Below are positions 1 through 6,374 of a stretch of DNA of 7,849 bases, in pieces; the first letter of the stretch is position 1, and every line of letters starts with the position of its first letter. The stretch covers positions 1 through 7,849 of the forward strand of contig JAATEU010000540.1 of assembly GCA_015655565.1 (NCBI GenBank), in the 5' to 3' direction. The DNA is from Clostridiales bacterium (GTDB lineage: Bacteria; Bacillota; Clostridia; Lachnospirales; Lachnospiraceae). The translations under genes and the position numbers were made by a program. A model generated the notes under the pieces. That model did not search any database. It worked only from the letters and a program-made list of their open reading frames with translations, and was not told the origin of the DNA.

Positions 1-66
1 GATATTTATAGCAAGTAGTGCAACCGGCAATTTTAATATTTTTATCATTAGAATAGTATATGAGAA

Positions 67-100
67 AGGGATGTTTTCAAAATATTTTGAAAACATCCCT
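67..100 (-). terminator. Perfect 34-bp palindrome, probable terminator of the rhamnosidase gene
   Basis: The half-site AGGGATGTTTTCAAAAT is followed directly by its exact reverse complement, so 17 bp on each side match without a mismatch. In RNA this would fold into a stem of about 15 bp with a small AU loop. It lies 63 bases past the rhamnosidase stop codon on the minus strand and is followed there by TTCTCATAT, which is only a weak U tract. The placement and stem suit a transcription terminator, possibly also serving a gene to the left of the window. A protein-binding palindrome is the alternative. Confidence 0.5.
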
Positions 101-163
101 ATTAAAAATCCGGTTGAGACTTTCAATTCAAGAGTACGTTTGCCAATGACTCCAAAACTATCT

Positions 164-2806
164 TTATCTTGTAAATTCAATACGGTAAGAACCGGATCCG
201 GCAGATGCTTTCATTCCGTCCATGGTTTTTTCAAACTCCAGTCCGTCTGCCTGTTTCATGTCTTTTGCTCCATCCAGTATAATGGATGCCGTAGTGTTGT
301 GGGGAACAGTTACGTTTAAAACGGTATCCGGCCCGTTGCTCTGCCAATAGACGGACAGATTGCCGAAAACGGATTGATACCCGGCTTTCACATAGGATAA
401 GCCGCCGCCGAAATGAGGATGGATAATCGAATGCTTGTAACCGGGCTTTTCTTCGTCAATTTCAAAGCCTGCAACTACCCGGTACAGCCATTCACCTATG
501 GCACCGTAAGCATAATGGTTAAATGAATTCATATCCGGGCTCCACATGGTCCCGTCAGGCTTTAGGCCATCCCAATGCTCCCAAACGGTGGTAGCGCCCT
601 TCTTCACCTGATACAGCCAGGAGGGGAAATCGTCCTTGAGCAGCAAATCATAGGCTTCGTGAATATGCCCGTTTTGGCTTAAAGCGTGGCATATATATGG
701 TGTTCCCACGAAACCGGTAACCAGGTGTCCGTTTTCCTTTTCAATCAGCTTTACTAAGGCTTCCACTGTTTTTTTACGGTATTCTTCCGGAACTAAGTTG
801 AAATAAAGGGCAATTACATGAGCCGTCTGGGTATTGGCGGTCATATTCCCCTTTTCGTCAAAGAAATGTTTCCGGAAGCCTGCTTTTATCTGTTCATACA
901 GAACCTGGTAGGTTTCGTAATCTTTTATGTTTCCGATATATTTTGCCATCCTGGCAAATAAACCGGTGGAATAAGCATAATAGGCCGTACAGGTTAAGTC
1001 GTTGGGAGTTGCTCCGAAATAGCTGCCTTCTTCGGCATCCAGGGCAACCCAATCCCCAAATTGAAGCTTGTAATTCCATATGCCGTCTGCCGAATGGGAC
1101 TGCATAAAATCAATCCAGGCTTTCATGCTTTTATATTGGTCTTTGATAATTTTTTTGTCCCCAAAGGTTAAATACAAAGTCCAGGGATTAATTACCGCAA
1201 CATCAGCCCAGGCTGCGGCAGAGTGGGTTCCCTGATCTGTTAACCGATCTTTGCCTGTTTTACCGGAAAGAATATCGGGAACGATATGAGGAACTCCGCC
1301 CGCAGGTGTCTGATCAGCCGCCACATCTTTAAGCCATTTACTGAAAAAAGTATACGTATTCATCAGATAGCTGGCAGTCCTGCAGAATATCTGGGCATCT
1401 CCCGTCCATCCCAGGCGTTCATTTCGCTGAGGACAATCCGTGGGAATATCCAGAAAATTTCCTTTTAACCCCCACAAAATATTATGCTGCAGCTGATTGA
1501 TATCTTTATTGGAACAATGGAAAGTCCCGGTGGGTTCCATGTCCGAATGGACGGCATAAGCCGTAAAATTTTCCGGTTTCGGTTCTCCCGGCCAGGCAAT
1601 AATTTTTGCAAACTGGAACCCCTGGAAGGTAAAGCTGGGATGATATTCTTCTTCTCCGCCCTTACAGGTAAAGTCCAGAGTTTCTTTTGCACCCCTTAAG
1701 TTATCTAAATAGACATTTCCTACGGAATCCAGGACTTCAAAACAATGAAGCACTGCCTTGTCACCGGCCTGTCCCTTTACCTTAAAGTGGATCCAGCCGG
1801 TCATGTTCTGTCCGAAATCAATAACCGTATCCCCTTTTGGGGTCACAAAGATGCGTTTTGCAGCAACCGGTTCAATTTCTTTTACGGTAGTGCCTGGCTG
1901 GGCAGCCAGAATTTCTTTCTTATAATCTACAATACCGACAGCCCTCCACGCTACTTCATGAAAACCAGGAGTATTCCAGCCTGCTTGTTCTAATCTTGCA
2001 TCGTAAATCTCCCCATCATAAATCTCCGAAAATAAGATGGGGCCGTCCGCTCCCTTCCAGGTCTCATCCGAACCGATTATTTCACAGGTTCCGTCTTCAT
2101 AACGAATATGGATTTGCCCTAAAAAGGCCGTTTGCCCCCCGTAATGATTCCTGTCACCTGTAAATCCCATGACCCCTTTATACCATCCGGCGCCTAAAGA
2201 TGCACCCATGGCATTTTCTCCGGCCTTTAGCAGTTTTGTTACTTCATACGTCTGATATAATAAACGTTTCTTATAGGAGGTCCAGCCCGGAGACATTTCG
2301 TCCGTGCCGACCTTTTTACCGTTTAAATAAAACTGATACAGGCCTAAAGCGGTTGTGAAAGCATAGGCTTCTTTTACATTATCCTTTACGGTAAATTCTT
2401 TCCTTACATAGGTTCCTTTTGAACTGCCTGCATCTTCCTTTGTTTCTGCGGAAATAAAAGAAACTCTCCATTCCGTATTACTTAGTAAGGCAGATACAAA
2501 AACAGCGGGTTTACTCCACTCACTCATTTCACCGGCCTGGCTTTGAACCTTCACTCTCACAAAATATTTGCGTGCGGATTCCAACGGGAATCCTTCTAAA
2601 AACACATGGGCGGATTCTTCACTTTGTACGAAACCGCTGTCATACAAAAGGTCATTAAAACTCTGGTTTGCCCCTATCTCAAGCTGATAGGCCCCTTGCC
2701 GTACATTCCTTTTGTCGCTTTCTAATATCCAGCCAAATTGGGGTACCTGTGTTACACCTATTGCCTGCTTTAAATAATCCAGCCGTATTTCTGAAACTTT
2801 CAGCAT
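164..2806 (-). CDS. Alpha-L-rhamnosidase, glycoside hydrolase family 78, intracellular
   Basis: This 880-residue enzyme should release terminal alpha-L-rhamnose from plant glycosides or rhamnose-containing oligosaccharides by the inverting GH78 mechanism. The order of parts fits the family. A fibronectin/Ig-like N-terminal domain spans about residues 1-107. A beta-sandwich region (about 130-300) contains FYLNGKKVGTDEMSPGWTSY, and a further beta domain (about 305-420) contains VIDFGQNMTGW. The (alpha/alpha)6 catalytic barrel (about 425-775) and a C-terminal beta domain (about 780-880) follow. The hallmark DCPQRNERLGWTGD spans residues 457-470; Asp457, Glu463 (probable general acid) and Asp470 are present. 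Glu743 in VWEHWDG sits where the family's general base is expected. No signal peptide or membrane segment is seen, so it is probably cytoplasmic and acts on imported substrate. The ATG is preceded by AAAGGAA at an 8-base spacing. The length is normal and the frame unbroken. The exact aglycone cannot be told from sequence. Confidence 0.95.
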   Translation of the reverse strand: MLKVSEIRLDYLKQAIGVTQVPQFGWILESDKRNVRQGAYQLEIGANQSFNDLLYDSGFVQSEESAHVFLEGFPLESARKYFVRVKVQSQAGEMSEWSKPAVFVSALLSNTEWRVSFISAETKEDAGSSKGTYVRKEFTVKDNVKEAYAFTTALGLYQFYLNGKKVGTDEMSPGWTSYKKRLLYQTYEVTKLLKAGENAMGASLGAGWYKGVMGFTGDRNHYGGQTAFLGQIHIRYEDGTCEIIGSDETWKGADGPILFSEIYDGEIYDARLEQAGWNTPGFHEVAWRAVGIVDYKKEILAAQPGTTVKEIEPVAAKRIFVTPKGDTVIDFGQNMTGWIHFKVKGQAGDKAVLHCFEVLDSVGNVYLDNLRGAKETLDFTCKGGEEEYHPSFTFQGFQFAKIIAWPGEPKPENFTAYAVHSDMEPTGTFHCSNKDINQLQHNILWGLKGNFLDIPTDCPQRNERLGWTGDAQIFCRTASYLMNTYTFFSKWLKDVAADQTPAGGVPHIVPDILSGKTGKDRLTDQGTHSAAAWADVAVINPWTLYLTFGDKKIIKDQYKSMKAWIDFMQSHSADGIWNYKLQFGDWVALDAEEGSYFGATPNDLTCTAYYAYSTGLFARMAKYIGNIKDYETYQVLYEQIKAGFRKHFFDEKGNMTANTQTAHVIALYFNLVPEEYRKKTVEALVKLIEKENGHLVTGFVGTPYICHALSQNGHIHEAYDLLLKDDFPSWLYQVKKGATTVWEHWDGLKPDGTMWSPDMNSFNHYAYGAIGEWLYRVVAGFEIDEEKPGYKHSIIHPHFGGGLSYVKAGYQSVFGNLSVYWQSNGPDTVLNVTVPHNTTASIILDGAKDMKQADGLEFEKTMDGMKASAGSGSYRIEFTR

Positions 2807-2847
2807 ATTTGTCGTTCCTTTCTATGATTTATTTATCCGGACTTTTT

Positions 2848-2896
2848 CCGGTACAGTGTTCTTGAATGCATAGTTGCTTTCAGAAGGCCGTACCGG
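2848..2896. repeat. Inverted repeat CCGGTAC/GTACCGG in the rhamnosidase leader
   Basis: CCGGTAC (2848-2854) and GTACCGG (2890-2896) are perfect 7-bp inverted arms separated by 35 bases. Their starts are 42 bp apart, close to four helical turns. The pair lies between the predicted transcription start (near 2903) and the rhamnosidase start codon. It could be a two-half-site operator or the base of a leader RNA hairpin. With such a long loop the RNA stem alone would be weak. Confidence 0.35.
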
Positions 2897-2909
2897 GTTT
2901 TGCAGTCTT

Positions 2910-2938
2910 AATATAAATTCGGGATATAGGAAAAACAA
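2910..2938 (-). promoter_or_regulatory. Candidate sigma-A promoter of the rhamnosidase gene
   Basis: On the minus strand, TTGTTT (2938-2933) serves as a -35 element (3 of 6 consensus bases) and TATATT (2915-2910) as a -10 element (5 of 6), with a spacer of exactly 17 bases. Transcription would begin near 2903, giving a leader of about 97 bases. It lies in the 175-base gap between the regulator and the rhamnosidase, so the enzyme gene may be transcribed independently. The weak -35 suits an activator-dependent promoter. Confidence 0.45.
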
Positions 2939-2981
2939 CCCTGTGGCAATAACGGTTTTTCATGATTCTATCGACCGGAAT

Positions 2982-3995
2982 TCAGCTTTTATTCTTCATT
3001 CTCTTCCGGTATTCCGCCGGGGTAAAACCTTCTGAATCCTGAAATATTTTATAGAAAAAATTTGTGTTATTGTATCCGGAAAGAGTAATAACTTCGGTAA
3101 CCGGAAGATCCGTATTCGTAAGCAGCATTTTAGCCCTGCCTAATTTTTGCTCCTGAAGATGTTCCACAAAGCTTCTTCCGGTTCTTTTCTTAAGGAGCAT
3201 TGTCAAATATTTTTCATTGAAGCTAAAATGCTCTGCAACAGACTGCAGGGAACAGGTTTCATAATTTTTTTCTATATATTCCAGGATATCAAACAGCTTC
3301 CGGCTGGAGCGGTGCTGTTCTGTATCAGGGGATGGATTTTCGCGGTAAAGCCTTAACAGCTCGGTAAACATAATAATGATATAGCTTTCCATAACCTCTC
3401 TTTTTCCGACTTCCTTGCTGTAATATTCGCACAGCAGATCCTCCATTAACCTATGGAATTTAAGATTATTATGGGTTTTGAATAATAAATATTGCTTTGT
3501 TTCCTGACCTTTTGTCATTGCGTTAATCAGAAACTCAGCTAAAATTCCCTGTTTTGTCATACGGTTAAAAAATGCCGCCGCAAAAAACTCTTTCCGCATC
3601 AGAATATTTACAATAATATCATTTTCATCGGTTTTATCTACGGAATGCGCTGTTTTTGTGTCCAAAATGCATACGTCTCCCTGACCGCACTCAACTTTTT
3701 TGCCGTTAATTATTTGTGTGCAGGCTCCGGACCAGACGTACATTAATTCAATATAATTATGCTTATGGGGAATGACAGGCGTAAATCTATCCTGCTTATT
3801 GATGCCTATATTTTCATAGGAAGAGAGGAAATAATCATCTTCGAAAAGATAGGTTTTTAAGCATGTTCCGTCATCCTGGTCAGACTCTTCATATTTCAGG
3901 CATACGTTTTCTTCCTTGCGGTGTTCTCCGTTTAGTAACATTTTTTCCTGTTGGGTATATTGTCTTAGAAAAGTCTCCAGCTCAGTTCGTTTCAT
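2982..3995 (-). CDS. AraC-family transcriptional regulator with N-terminal cupin domain
   Basis: A 337-residue DNA-binding regulator, probably controlling the downstream rhamnosidase gene and perhaps itself. The N-terminal half contains an AraC-type cupin (about residues 55-130). HKHNYIEL at 77-84 carries His77, His79 and Glu83, GQGDVCIL lies at 104-111, and His117 follows; this is the pattern of a small-ligand pocket. The C-terminal region (about 232-333) is the double helix-turn-helix DNA-binding domain. The first helix-turn-helix is near SVAEHFSFNEKYLTMLLKK (252-270), and the family signature, starting GYNNTNFFYKIF and ending GFTPAEYRK, spans 307-331. No membrane segment is seen. The ATG has AAGAAGGG upstream at a 5-base spacing. 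The gene is in the same orientation as the rhamnosidase, 175 bases upstream, with no obvious terminator between them, so partial read-through is possible. The ligand is unknown; a rhamnose-derived sugar is an inference from the neighbour only. Confidence 0.92.
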   Translation of the reverse strand: MKRTELETFLRQYTQQEKMLLNGEHRKEENVCLKYEESDQDDGTCLKTYLFEDDYFLSSYENIGINKQDRFTPVIPHKHNYIELMYVWSGACTQIINGKKVECGQGDVCILDTKTAHSVDKTDENDIIVNILMRKEFFAAAFFNRMTKQGILAEFLINAMTKGQETKQYLLFKTHNNLKFHRLMEDLLCEYYSKEVGKREVMESYIIIMFTELLRLYRENPSPDTEQHRSSRKLFDILEYIEKNYETCSLQSVAEHFSFNEKYLTMLLKKRTGRSFVEHLQEQKLGRAKMLLTNTDLPVTEVITLSGYNNTNFFYKIFQDSEGFTPAEYRKRMKNKS

Positions 3996-4107
3996 TCAAT
4001 CCCTTCTTCCGATACAAAGTTTTTTTCATTTACCCCGTCTGCTGAACCCTCCAAAGCGGGCATACAGATTCCCGGTTGTGAAACAATTTTTTATTGTGCA
4101 GTATCTT

Positions 4108-4115
4108 TTTGTTAA
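4108..4115 (+). promoter_or_regulatory. TTTGTTAA box at the predicted start of the regulator transcript
   Basis: This is one of three exact TTTGTTAA copies in the divergent region. It overlaps the predicted transcription start (near 4114) of the AraC-type gene, a position at which a bound protein would repress. It is 110 bp from the next copy. Negative autoregulation by the neighbouring AraC-type protein is an inference. Confidence 0.3.
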
Positions 4116-4120
4116 TTTTA

Positions 4121-4149
4121 AGTATATCAGCGGCAGTCACCGTATTCAA
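4121..4149 (-). promoter_or_regulatory. Candidate sigma-A promoter of the AraC-type regulator
   Basis: On the minus strand, TTGAAT (4149-4144, 4 of 6 consensus bases) and TATACT (4126-4121, 5 of 6) are separated by exactly 17 bases. Transcription would start near 4114, leaving a leader of roughly 118 bases before the regulator's start codon. This is the best match to a housekeeping promoter upstream of that gene. Confidence 0.5.
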
Positions 4150-4217
4150 TGTACAAATAATAAAATTCGTAAATGTTTCTTTGCATAAACTGTCCAACGC
4201 CGAATAAGCAGTTAAGT

Positions 4218-4246
4218 TTTGTTAAAAATTGCTTGAAGTTTGTTAA
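4218..4246 (+). promoter_or_regulatory. Direct repeat of TTTGTTAA with 21-bp period, candidate AraC-family operator
   Basis: TTTGTTAA occurs at 4218-4225 and again at 4239-4246, in the same orientation and exactly 21 bp apart. The flanks are similar too, with AAGTTTTGTTAA in the first copy and AAGTTTGTTAA in the second. Two half-sites two helical turns apart are typical of AraC-family activators. The second copy begins immediately after the candidate rightward -35 element at 4233-4238. The motif is short and AT-rich in an AT-rich region, so chance is not excluded. Confidence 0.4.
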
Positions 4247-4261
4247 TATGTAATTTAATAT
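4233..4261 (+). promoter_or_regulatory. Candidate rightward promoter toward the aldo/keto reductase
   Basis: TTGAAG (4233-4238, 4 of 6 consensus bases) and TAATAT (4256-4261, 4 of 6) are separated by 17 bases. Transcription would start near 4268, giving a leader of about 300 bases before the reductase. The elements are mediocre and the region is AT-rich, so this is tentative; I saw no better promoter closer to the gene. Confidence 0.3.
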
Positions 4262-4323
4262 ATATCTTATAAGTCTATTTAAACCGGACCAATCAGCAGA
4301 ACAGGAAGTACACATGGATATTG

Positions 4324-4357
4324 TATCAAGTCTGAAAATGATAATCCGGTCTTGATA
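4324..4357. repeat. Inverted repeat TATCAAG/CTTGATA upstream of the reductase
   Basis: TATCAAG (4324-4330) and CTTGATA (4351-4357) are perfect 7-bp inverted arms with a 20-base spacer. They lie 14 bases before the start of the small ORF at 4371, inside the putative reductase leader. No U tract follows, so a terminator is unlikely. An operator or leader hairpin is possible. Confidence 0.3.
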
Positions 4358-4370
4358 TCTGAGGGAGCCG

Positions 4371-4514
4371 ATGTTAATAAGCAGCGTGTTTTTACAGACG
4401 GAGGGAAATAAACAAAAGGCGGCTAAGGAGATCTATAATCTCAAATATTCCGTCAAATTTGTCCGTTGGAAGTTTTCTCAGGAAAAGATACTGAATAATT
4501 ACAATTTTATATGA
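4371..4514 (+). CDS. Possible small ORF of 47 codons, unrecognised
   Basis: An ATG at 4371 is preceded by GAGGGAG at a sensible distance (3 bases from its end), and the frame stays open to TGA at 4512-4514. The predicted 47-residue product begins MLISSVFLQTEGNKQK, is rich in Lys, Asn and aromatic residues, and has no membrane segment or recognisable motif. It ends 61 bases before the reductase start codon, in the same direction. It may be a leader peptide, an unannotated small protein, the remnant of a lost gene, or a chance ORF. No function is proposed. Confidence 0.2.
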   Translation: MLISSVFLQTEGNKQKAAKEIYNLKYSVKFVRWKFSQEKILNNYNFI

Positions 4515-4575
4515 TGAAAAGCCCGGTATTTTTCTGCAGATTTTTATAAGGTATCTTAATACGAAAGGAGACGTT

Positions 4576-5421
4576 ATGATAACATTAAGCGATGGTTCAT
4601 CAATATCAAAGTTAGGGCAGGGAACATGGAAAATGGGGGAAAACCCAAGGAAAAGAGAGGAAGAAATTGCAGCGGTAAGAAAGGGTATTGAACTGGGAAT
4701 AACTATGATAGATACTGCGGAAATGTACGGTGACGGAAAAACCGAAACCTTAATCGGCGAAGCCATCGTAAATATACCCAGGGAAAAACTTTACCTTGTT
4801 TCCAAGGTTTATCCTTTTCATGCCGGAAAAGACCGGATTTTTAAAAGCTGTGAGGATTCCCTTAAAAGACTTGGGGTTGATTATTTAGATTTGTACCTGC
4901 TCCATTGGCGTGGAAGGATTCCGCTTTCCGAAACCGCCGCCTGTATGGAGGAACTGGTTGAAAGGGGAAGGATTAAGCGCTGGGGAGTTTCTAATTTTGA
5001 CCTGTCCGATATGAAGGAATTACTCGCCGTTAAAAAGGGTGAAAACTGCAGGGTTAACCAGGTGCTTTATCATCTTGGCTCCAGGGGTATCGAGTATGAT
5101 TTAATGCCCTGGCAAAAGAAACTGGGAATTCCCGTTATGGCATACTGCCCGGTTGCGCAGGGAGGAAGCCTTAGAAATGAACTGCTTAATAATGGTGCCG
5201 TACAAAAGCTGGCACAAAAGCATAATGTCACAGTTGTCCAACTTTTGTTAAGCTTTGTTTTATTACAGGAGAATGTCGCTGCTATTCCAAAGGCTTCCGA
5301 AGAAAAACATGTACTTGATAATTATCAGGCATTGGACCTGCGGCTGGCAAAAGAAGATATGGATATTCTTAACCGGGAATTTCCTTCACCGGCCAGGAAA
5401 ATGCCTTTGGATATCGTATAA
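4576..5421 (+). CDS. Aldo/keto reductase, NAD(P)H-dependent
   Basis: A 281-residue cytoplasmic oxidoreductase that should reduce aldehydes or ketones with NAD(P)H in a (beta/alpha)8 barrel. The full catalytic tetrad is visible: Asp46 and Tyr51 in DTAEMYG, Lys77 in LVSKVYP, and His110 in YLLHW. Cofactor contacts are also in place, with Ser139-Asn140 in WGVSNF, Gln162, Tyr190 in AYCPVAQGG and IPKAS at 237-241. Length is normal for bacterial members of the group. AAAGGAG stands 5 bases before the ATG. Its substrate cannot be read from sequence; closeness to a rhamnosidase system suggests, but does not show, a role in sugar or aglycone reduction. The gene is divergent from the regulator across a 580-base gap. 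Directly after its TAA the remains of a Uma2 gene begin, so the original downstream DNA has been lost or replaced. The reductase itself shows no damage. Confidence 0.93.
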   Translation: MITLSDGSSISKLGQGTWKMGENPRKREEEIAAVRKGIELGITMIDTAEMYGDGKTETLIGEAIVNIPREKLYLVSKVYPFHAGKDRIFKSCEDSLKRLGVDYLDLYLLHWRGRIPLSETAACMEELVERGRIKRWGVSNFDLSDMKELLAVKKGENCRVNQVLYHLGSRGIEYDLMPWQKKLGIPVMAYCPVAQGGSLRNELLNNGAVQKLAQKHNVTVVQLLLSFVLLQENVAAIPKASEEKHVLDNYQALDLRLAKEDMDILNREFPSPARKMPLDIV

Positions 5422-5424
5422 TTG

Positions 5425-5951
5425 AGCCTGTCTCCCAGGCGGCTCCCAGCCGGATACATCAGGAAGTACTTAATTTTATCAGTAACAGGATATATAACTA
5501 TATTCAGTTTAATAATGGGACCTGTAAGGTCCATCCTGCCCCATTCGCCGTTTAATTGGGTGAAGACGGTAGAAACTTATTGCCGAACCCGATATAAGCG
5601 TTATATGGGACTCAGACAAGCTTGACAGCAAGGGATGCAGCGGTGCGCCTGACCGGATTACAGAAATCGTATCACCCGGAAATCCTACCCTGGCAATATT
5701 AGAAAATTAAATCTATACCAGGCGGCAGGAGTCAGAGAATACTGGATTGTTAATCCTAAAATTCCGTGAGTACTTGTTTATTATTTTGATGAAACGGATT
5801 TTGCTCCGCAATTATATACCTTTAAGGATAAAATATAAGTTAATATTTATGATAACCTGTACATTGATTTTAATGAATTGATTATTTAGCTATCAGGGCA
5901 TTGCAGGATAAAGTGTATCAGAAGAAAGTGTATCAGAATAAAGAGAGATAA
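5425..5951 (+). pseudogene. Degenerate Uma2-family (DUF820) restriction-endonuclease-like gene
   Basis: Pieces of a Uma2 protein appear in order but in different frames. LSPRR starts at about 5431. From 5457 a second frame gives HQEVLNFISNRIYNYI and CKVHPAPFAV, then a stop at 5553-5555, then LGEDGRN. From 5582 a third frame gives AEPDISVIWD and APDRITEIVSP. From 5704 the first frame gives KLNLYQAAGVREYWIVNP, a stop at 5767-5769, VLVYYFDETDFAPQLYTF, a stop at 5836-5838, then VNIYDNLYIDFNEL. From 5898 the tail ALQDKVYQKKVYQNKER ends in TAA at 5949-5951. Uma2 proteins have a PD-(D/E)xK-type nuclease fold, and the PD and the Glu of EIVS are still legible. The N-terminal 30 or so residues are missing, the remnant beginning about 4-10 bases after the reductase stop codon. 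With about four frame changes and three internal stops no functional product is expected. Family members are often multi-copy, and their biological role is poorly known. Confidence 0.85.
5910..5938 (+). repeat. 15-bp tandem duplication in the Uma2 remnant tail
   Basis: AAAGTGTATCAGAAG (5910-5924) is followed at once by AAAGTGTATCAGAA (5925-5938), two copies with a 15-base period. In the tail frame of the Uma2 pseudogene this doubles a K-V-Y-Q unit without changing frame. It is best explained as a small slippage duplication or a natural coiled-coil-like tail repeat. Confidence 0.75.
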
Positions 5952-5978
5952 ATCAGAGTTTGACGAGGAGATTTTTGG

Positions 5979-6374
5979 ATGAGAAATGATAAATTGGTTT
6001 TTAGATATGCTTCCAAAGCAGATGTCTCTTTAATTTTAAAATTTATAAAAGAATTGGCTCTATATGAGAAGATGTTAGACGAGGTGGTTGCTACTGAAGA
6101 ATTATTAAAAGAATGGCTTTTTGAAAAAAACAAAGCAGAGGTTATTTTTGCTGTCGAAAACAATATTGAGGTTGGGTTTGCTCTCTTCTTTCATAATTTT
6201 TCCACGTTTCTCGGAAGAGCTGGCATTTATGTAGAGGACTTATTTGTAATGCCGGAACACCGTGGCAAGGGCTATGAAACTAATTTAGCTTTACCTGACA
6301 GAAACATAATTATTCATAATAATCTGCATTATAGGATAGTGAGAAAGAGTTTTATCATAATGTATCAGGCTTAG
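5979..6374 (+). pseudogene. GNAT-family N-acetyltransferase, C-terminally truncated
   Basis: Residues 1 to about 99 are an excellent match in style to the GNAT group of small-molecule and polyamine-type acetyltransferases of about 160 residues. Features include the substrate-side helix ELALYEKMLDEVVATEE, the strand FAVENNIEVGFALFFHNFS and the core LGRAGIYVEDLFVMPEHRGKGY. The acetyl-CoA motif should read R-G-K-G-Y-G; here Arg95-Gly-Lys-Gly-Tyr99 is followed by Glu100, and all similarity stops there (about base 6276). The last 31 residues are unrelated sequence running to a stop at 6372-6374. The family's later acetyl-CoA-binding helix and the final strands are missing, so activity is very unlikely. 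The start is well supported: GAGGAG lies 8 bases before the ATG. The 5' part carries no stops, so the loss is probably recent and caused by a deletion or rearrangement at one point. A short expressed product cannot be ruled out. Confidence 0.82.

Larger units (their letters stand above)
3996..4575. other. 580-base divergent regulatory region between the regulator and the aldo/keto reductase
   Basis: No convincing large gene lies here; frames open in this interval on either strand do not resemble known proteins. It contains the candidate promoter of the AraC-type gene (4121-4149), three TTTGTTAA boxes (4108, 4218, 4239), a candidate rightward promoter (4233-4261), an inverted repeat (4324-4357) and a possible 47-codon ORF (4371-4514). 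The stretch around 4205-4275 is very AT-rich. The region is longer than needed for two simple promoters. Confidence 0.7.

Noticed and set aside
71..319. Plus-strand open frame of 82 codons, open back to the left edge
   Set aside because: It crosses the palindrome and then runs antisense to the rhamnosidase 3' end, has no ribosome binding site and resembles no protein; treated as a chance frame.
1484..1993. Several plus- and minus-strand open frames of 60-82 codons inside the rhamnosidase gene
   Set aside because: They are shadows of a long, clearly real coding sequence and have no start signals or recognisable content.
2872..2892. TGAAAGC-like stretch on the minus strand, considered as a CcpA cre site
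   Set aside because: Several conserved cre positions, including the central CG, do not match.
4127..4315. Minus-strand 62-codon frame upstream of the regulator
   Set aside because: It covers the best promoter of the regulator gene and has cysteine- and aromatic-rich random composition with no convincing ribosome binding site.
5426..5440. GCCTG/CAGGC hairpin just after the reductase stop, considered as a terminator
   Set aside because: The stem is only 5 bp, no U tract follows, and it falls in the Uma2 remnant coding sequence.
5422..5625. 67-codon frame beginning with TTG right after the reductase stop
   Set aside because: Only its first few codons match Uma2; the rest is out of frame with the relic, so it is not an independent gene.
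5910..5938. Two short repeats considered as the start of a CRISPR array
   Set aside because: Only two 15-bp copies, directly adjacent with no spacer, lying in a protein-coding relic.
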